62,510 nucleotides of DNA. It comes from Bacteroidota bacterium. Its GTDB lineage: Bacteria; Bacteroidota; Bacteroidia; Bacteroidales; F082. The notes beneath the pieces are model-generated. The model ran no database searches. It had not been told where the DNA came from and was given only the letters and a program-made list of their open reading frames with translations. The translations under genes were made by a program, and so were the position numbers. This document shows, in pieces, positions 59,764-62,510 of this stretch (position 1 is its first letter; every line of letters starts with the position of its first letter). Location of the stretch: positions 1 to 62,510 of the forward strand of contig JAJRQZ010000023.1 in the NCBI GenBank assembly GCA_024279935.1. Reading direction: 5' to 3'.

Positions 59764-60462
59764 TTATCTGTTAAGTTGATCCGACATGCTTTGGGCATCG
59801 TTGGCACTAATCACAAGCACGCCTTTTTCGTCAACGGTTATGGCAATCGTATATTTGGGAAGATCCGTTGAGCCCAGCTCGAAATTCATATAGGCCACTC
59901 CTTTCAATATTTCTTCGCCAACTTCTTCTTCCATTTTTTTTGCCATTGCATAATCCTTGGTCATAGGTATTCCTGCTTTTTTGGCAATAATAGATGCTTG
60001 CCTCATGGCGATATCATAATTTGGCTTATAAAAAAGCAAGACGGAATTATAACCTTCTTCGGGATTGTTCTCGGATGTCGTTTGCGATATGTTCCTGTCA
60101 ACTTTTAGCCCCACCGGTTCGATTAAGCCTAAGTCGCGAGCCCATTGCGGAAGTCTGCGGGCAGGATTCGCATTTGCGGATTTTGCAAGTTTGCCCGAAT
60201 ATTCGTTGGTGATATTATCTTTTATTTTTGCCGCATCCGACTCGCTTATATTTCCATCTGATAAATCTCTATCTACTTTGTCTATCTCCGATTGCATCTC
60301 GTCCATAACGTTCATGGTTTCGCCAACCTTGTCCATCTTTTGATTGAAGTTGTTCAATTCGGTCTTGAATTTTTTCGTTTCGGTAGGTTTTTGCTCCTCT
60401 TCGCATGAAACCATTAGAAATAAAAATGTTATAACTGACAGGTATTTTAATTTTCTTATCAT
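59764..60462 (-). CDS. Lipoprotein of unknown function
   Basis: 232 residues from the ATG at 60462 (MIRKLKYLSVITFLFLMVSC, Cys20 lipobox). An in-frame ATG 78 bp upstream is ruled out by a TAnnTTTG element at 60494-60487 lying between them. A coiled-coil-prone helical segment follows the Cys (FKTELNNFNQKMDKVGETMNVMDEMQSEIDKVDRDL, ~33-75). The C-terminal ~110 residues form an alpha/beta domain (YNSVLLFYKPNYDIAMRQASIIAKKAGIPM, YTIAITVDEKGVLVIS). No family recognised. Confidence 0.78.
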   Translation of the reverse strand: MIRKLKYLSVITFLFLMVSCEEEQKPTETKKFKTELNNFNQKMDKVGETMNVMDEMQSEIDKVDRDLSDGNISESDAAKIKDNITNEYSGKLAKSANANPARRLPQWARDLGLIEPVGLKVDRNISQTTSENNPEEGYNSVLLFYKPNYDIAMRQASIIAKKAGIPMTKDYAMAKKMEEEVGEEILKGVAYMNFELGSTDLPKYTIAITVDEKGVLVISANDAQSMSDQLNR

Positions 60463-60486
60463 TTTATATATGCTGGTGCGATGCTC

Positions 60487-60494
60487 CAAAAATA
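60487..60494 (-). promoter_or_regulatory. Promoter -7 element for lipoprotein-SDR operon
   Basis: Minus-strand TATTTTTG, 24 bp before the ATG at 60462; decides the start. Confidence 0.55.
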
Positions 60495-60548
60495 GTATAA
60501 AAAATATAGGACGGCAATTAATTTTTCGATTATTTATCACAATATTGT

Positions 60549-60556
60549 TAATTTTG
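60549..60556 (+). promoter_or_regulatory. Promoter -7 element for nadC
   Basis: TAATTTTG, 17 bp before the ATG at 60574. Confidence 0.55.
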
Positions 60557-60573
60557 ACAAATAAATTCAGATT

Positions 60574-61410
60574 ATGACTATTGAGGATTTAGTACGGCTG
60601 TCATTGGTTGAGGATTTGGGCGACGGTGATCATACTTCATTGGCTACTGTTCCATATAGTGCTGAGGGAGAGGCTATTATGCTTGCAAAAGAAAATGGCA
60701 TCATTTCAGGAATGGAGGTTGCCAAGGAGGTTTTTAAGCAGATCGATAAAAATACGGATGTTGAAATATTAATGCAGGATGCTAGCTTTATAAGTCCCGG
60801 CGATAAGGTAATGATGGTCAAGGGCAGGTCGCAGTCGCTATTGTCGGCTGAAAGAACAGCACTCAATTTTGTTCAACGTATGAGCGGGATTGCTACTTTC
60901 ACGAATCAAGTAGTAAAACAAATCGATGGTCTTCACACTAAGCTCCTCGATACGCGGAAAACTACCCCTTGCAATAGGGTTGTCGAAAAGATGGCTGTTG
61001 AGACCGGGGGCGGTTTTAATCATCGTTTCGGGTTATATGATATGATTATGATCAAGGACAATCACGTTGATTTCGCCGGAGGCATCGAAAAGGCAATAGT
61101 TGCCACCAAGGAATATTTGAGGAAAAACGGCAAGGACTTGAAAATAGAGTTGGAAGTCCGTAATTTTGACGAATTGGGCGAAGCCATGAGGGTAGGAGGT
61201 GTTCACAGGATAATGTTGGACAATTTTAGTCCGGGCGAACTGCGGAAAGCGCTGCGGGTAATCGATGGGAGATACGAGACCGAGGCTTCCGGAGGCATTA
61301 GCATAGATACTATCAGGGACTATGCCGAAACCGGGGTTGATTATATTTCGGTGGGCGCGCTCACGCATCAGATCAGAAGTTTGGATTTAAGTTTGAAAGC
61401 CGGTTTTTAA
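60574..61410 (+). CDS. nadC: Nicotinate-nucleotide pyrophosphorylase (quinolinate phosphoribosyltransferase)
   Basis: 278 residues. N-terminal domain EDLGDGDHTSLATV, then LLSAERTALNFVQRMSGIATFT. The quinolinate/PRPP site is LLDTRKTTPCNRVVEKMAV followed by GGGFNHRFGLYDMIMIKDNH; the C-terminal barrel contains IELEVRNFDE, IMLDNFSP and EASGGI. It makes nicotinate mononucleotide from quinolinate in de novo NAD synthesis. The family usually has TTPG at the position that is TTPC here; the substitution is next to, not at, the catalytic Arg/Lys residues. 9 bp before the YihY-family gene. Confidence 0.95.
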   Translation: MTIEDLVRLSLVEDLGDGDHTSLATVPYSAEGEAIMLAKENGIISGMEVAKEVFKQIDKNTDVEILMQDASFISPGDKVMMVKGRSQSLLSAERTALNFVQRMSGIATFTNQVVKQIDGLHTKLLDTRKTTPCNRVVEKMAVETGGGFNHRFGLYDMIMIKDNHVDFAGGIEKAIVATKEYLRKNGKDLKIELEVRNFDELGEAMRVGGVHRIMLDNFSPGELRKALRVIDGRYETEASGGISIDTIRDYAETGVDYISVGALTHQIRSLDLSLKAGF

Positions 61411-61419
61411 AAATATATC

Positions 61420-62370
61420 TTGAGGAAATATATCATTAGTTTGAAGTTGCTGATTCTCTCCGTTCAAAAATGGATAAGGTCGAAATTAAGTTTTATCGTC
61501 CTTCCCGGTTTCGACGGCATGCCTCTTTATGATGTTCTTGTTTTCTTTTTCCGTGGACTTTTCAAAGGCGTATTGACTTACCGTGCCGCTGCCATTGCCT
61601 TTAACTTTTTCCTTGCGCTTATTCCGTTTATACTATTCTTGTTTACTTTGATACCCTTTGTGATCGATGTTGACTTTCAAAAAAACCTTTTGGGGCTGAT
61701 GAAGGAAATGTTGCCATACGAAATATATAATCTTGCAGAAAGCACTATTGTCGAGGTTGTTAGCCGACCTTCCGGTAGTTTGTTGTCTATAGTGTTCCTG
61801 ACCACCCTTTATTTTGCCACCAATGGTGTTGATGCTGTTCTGGAAAGTTTCAACCATAGTTACTTTGATGTTGAGATTTGGCCTTGGTGGAAACAAAAGA
61901 TAAGGGCTTTCCTCTTGATGTCGGCATTGGCAATACTCATAATAATATCATTGATATTGCTTGCGTTCGGAAAGGAAACAATAATGATACTTAAAAGCCT
62001 GGAAATGATAAACAGTAGTTTCACGGTTTTTGCGCTGCGCTCGCTGCAGTGGTTGGTGATAATCGGCAATTTGCTACTAAGTATTTCAGTATTATATTTT
62101 TACGGGCGTTATAGAGATAAGAACACAAAGTATAAATTCATATCGGCAGGCTCAATGTTGTCAACTTCCTTATTTGTTGCGGGCGGGCTGTTGCTTAAAT
62201 TATATTTCGAGAATTTTTCCAGATATAACCTGATTTACGGTTCCATAGGGTCGCTGATAATTCTTTTGGTATGGCTTTATTATAACTCGATTATTATATT
62301 GATAGGCTTTGAGCTGAATGCAAGCATAAGGGAGTCGAAAGTGAGATATGAGGAAGAGGGGAAGGGGTGA
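61420..62370 (+). CDS. YihY/BrkB family inner-membrane protein
   Basis: 316 residues with a TTG start. Six transmembrane segments after a ~40-residue N-terminal part. The family core is visible in LTYRAAAIAFNFFLALIPFILFLFTLIPF, FATNGVDAVLESFN and the terminal YGSIGSLIILLVWLYYNSIIILIGFELNAS. YihY proteins were once annotated as ribonuclease BN, now considered wrong; the function is unknown, possibly transport-related. Probably co-transcribed with nadC. Stops directly against the convergent partial gene. Confidence 0.88.
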   Translation: MRKYIISLKLLILSVQKWIRSKLSFIVLPGFDGMPLYDVLVFFFRGLFKGVLTYRAAAIAFNFFLALIPFILFLFTLIPFVIDVDFQKNLLGLMKEMLPYEIYNLAESTIVEVVSRPSGSLLSIVFLTTLYFATNGVDAVLESFNHSYFDVEIWPWWKQKIRAFLLMSALAILIIISLILLAFGKETIMILKSLEMINSSFTVFALRSLQWLVIIGNLLLSISVLYFYGRYRDKNTKYKFISAGSMLSTSLFVAGGLLLKLYFENFSRYNLIYGSIGSLIILLVWLYYNSIIILIGFELNASIRESKVRYEEEGKG

Positions 62371-62510
62371 TTATTTCCCTCTGATCAAAGTTACGGAACC
62401 TTTAATTTCCTTTTTCAACAATTCAGCATCCCCGTCGATCTCGGTATATCGCGCCACCCAATAATATACTGCGTCGGGGCAGTCCTGGCCGTTGTGGCTA
62501 CCGTCCCATT
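62371..62510 (-). CDS. 3' end of a T9SS type B (CHU_C) sorted protein, cut by window edge
   Basis: Only the last ~45 codons are in the window. They read WDGSHNGQDCPDAVYYWVAR, then a charged loop and GSVTLIRGK before the stop at 62373-62371. This is the end of the gliding-associated C-terminal (CHU_C) sorting domain, where W-DG-xxNGQ-x-CPxGxYxY and a final GxVTLIR are typical. The full protein should be secreted through T9SS. The last base of the YihY stop is immediately adjacent. Confidence 0.8.
   Translation of the reverse strand, partial: WDGSHNGQDCPDAVYYWVARYTEIDGDAELLKKEIKGSVTLIRGK

Noticed and set aside
1-62510. CRISPR arrays, rRNA and tRNA genes
   Set aside because: No spaced direct-repeat series, no rRNA blocks, and no cloverleaf with a T-arm consensus was seen in any intergenic space.

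Overview
The window reads as chromosomal DNA of a Bacteroidota member, probably an anaerobic Bacteroidales/Marinilabiliales-type bacterium. The evidence is: many start regions preceded by the Bacteroidota -7 element TAnnTTTG; type IX secretion (T9SS) sorting domains on secreted proteins; a TonB receptor paired with a DUF4249 lipoprotein; class 1B dihydroorotate dehydrogenase with PyrK; a complete Rnf ion-pumping complex with RseC; and a Tat-exported superoxide reductase. No rRNA, tRNA or CRISPR array was recognised.

Layout. 1-610: wreck of an IS30-type insertion inside a GIY-YIG gene. 849-11240: peptidases M16, M13 and S9, an acyltransferase and a GT-C-like membrane protein. 11507-19640: a glycogen operon (debranching enzyme, glycogen synthase-like GT, GH57 enzyme, DUF1648 membrane protein, alpha-glucan phosphorylase) carrying a fossil four-helix-bundle gene. 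19641-24185: an accessory patch with a poly-C tract, a candidate small RNA, a small secreted Cys-containing protein and a giant T9SS adhesin-like protein. 24375-34729: rpsT, two tandem lysyl-endopeptidase-like T9SS proteases, an AGCS symporter, an HhH protein, a POT-like transporter and an M20 dipeptidase. 34877-43643: an RlmL-like methyltransferase, a MazG-like protein, a MarR regulator with its operator, MITE copy A, the DUF4249/TonB pair, a rhomboid protease and a TPR lipoprotein. 43943-46073: DUF5606, pyrK and a pyrD broken by an in-frame TAA. 46155-48651: MITE copy B, then a superoxide reductase, a membrane-anchored reductive-dehalogenase-like Fe-S protein and an NTF2-like lipoprotein. 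48648-52632: murB, two glycosyltransferases and ftsE. 52728-58896: rnfBCDGEA and rseC. 59083-62510: an SDR, a lipoprotein, nadC, a YihY-family protein and the 3' end of a T9SS type B protein.

How it fits together. The organism appears to be a proteolytic, peptide- and amino-acid-using anaerobe: secreted and periplasmic peptidases feed a POT-type peptide carrier, an M20 dipeptidase and a Na+/amino-acid symporter, and Rnf supplies the ion gradient. Carbon is stored as glycogen. Oxidative stress is handled by superoxide reductase. The most unusual items are a new-looking 161-162 bp MITE family with clean 5-bp target duplications, the pyrD nonsense codon, a three-gene superoxide reductase / RdhA-like / NTF2 operon, divergence of the specificity pocket between the tandem proteases, and a marR gene flanked by direct repeats that contain its palindrome. 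All function calls come from reading motifs by eye; no database search was run.
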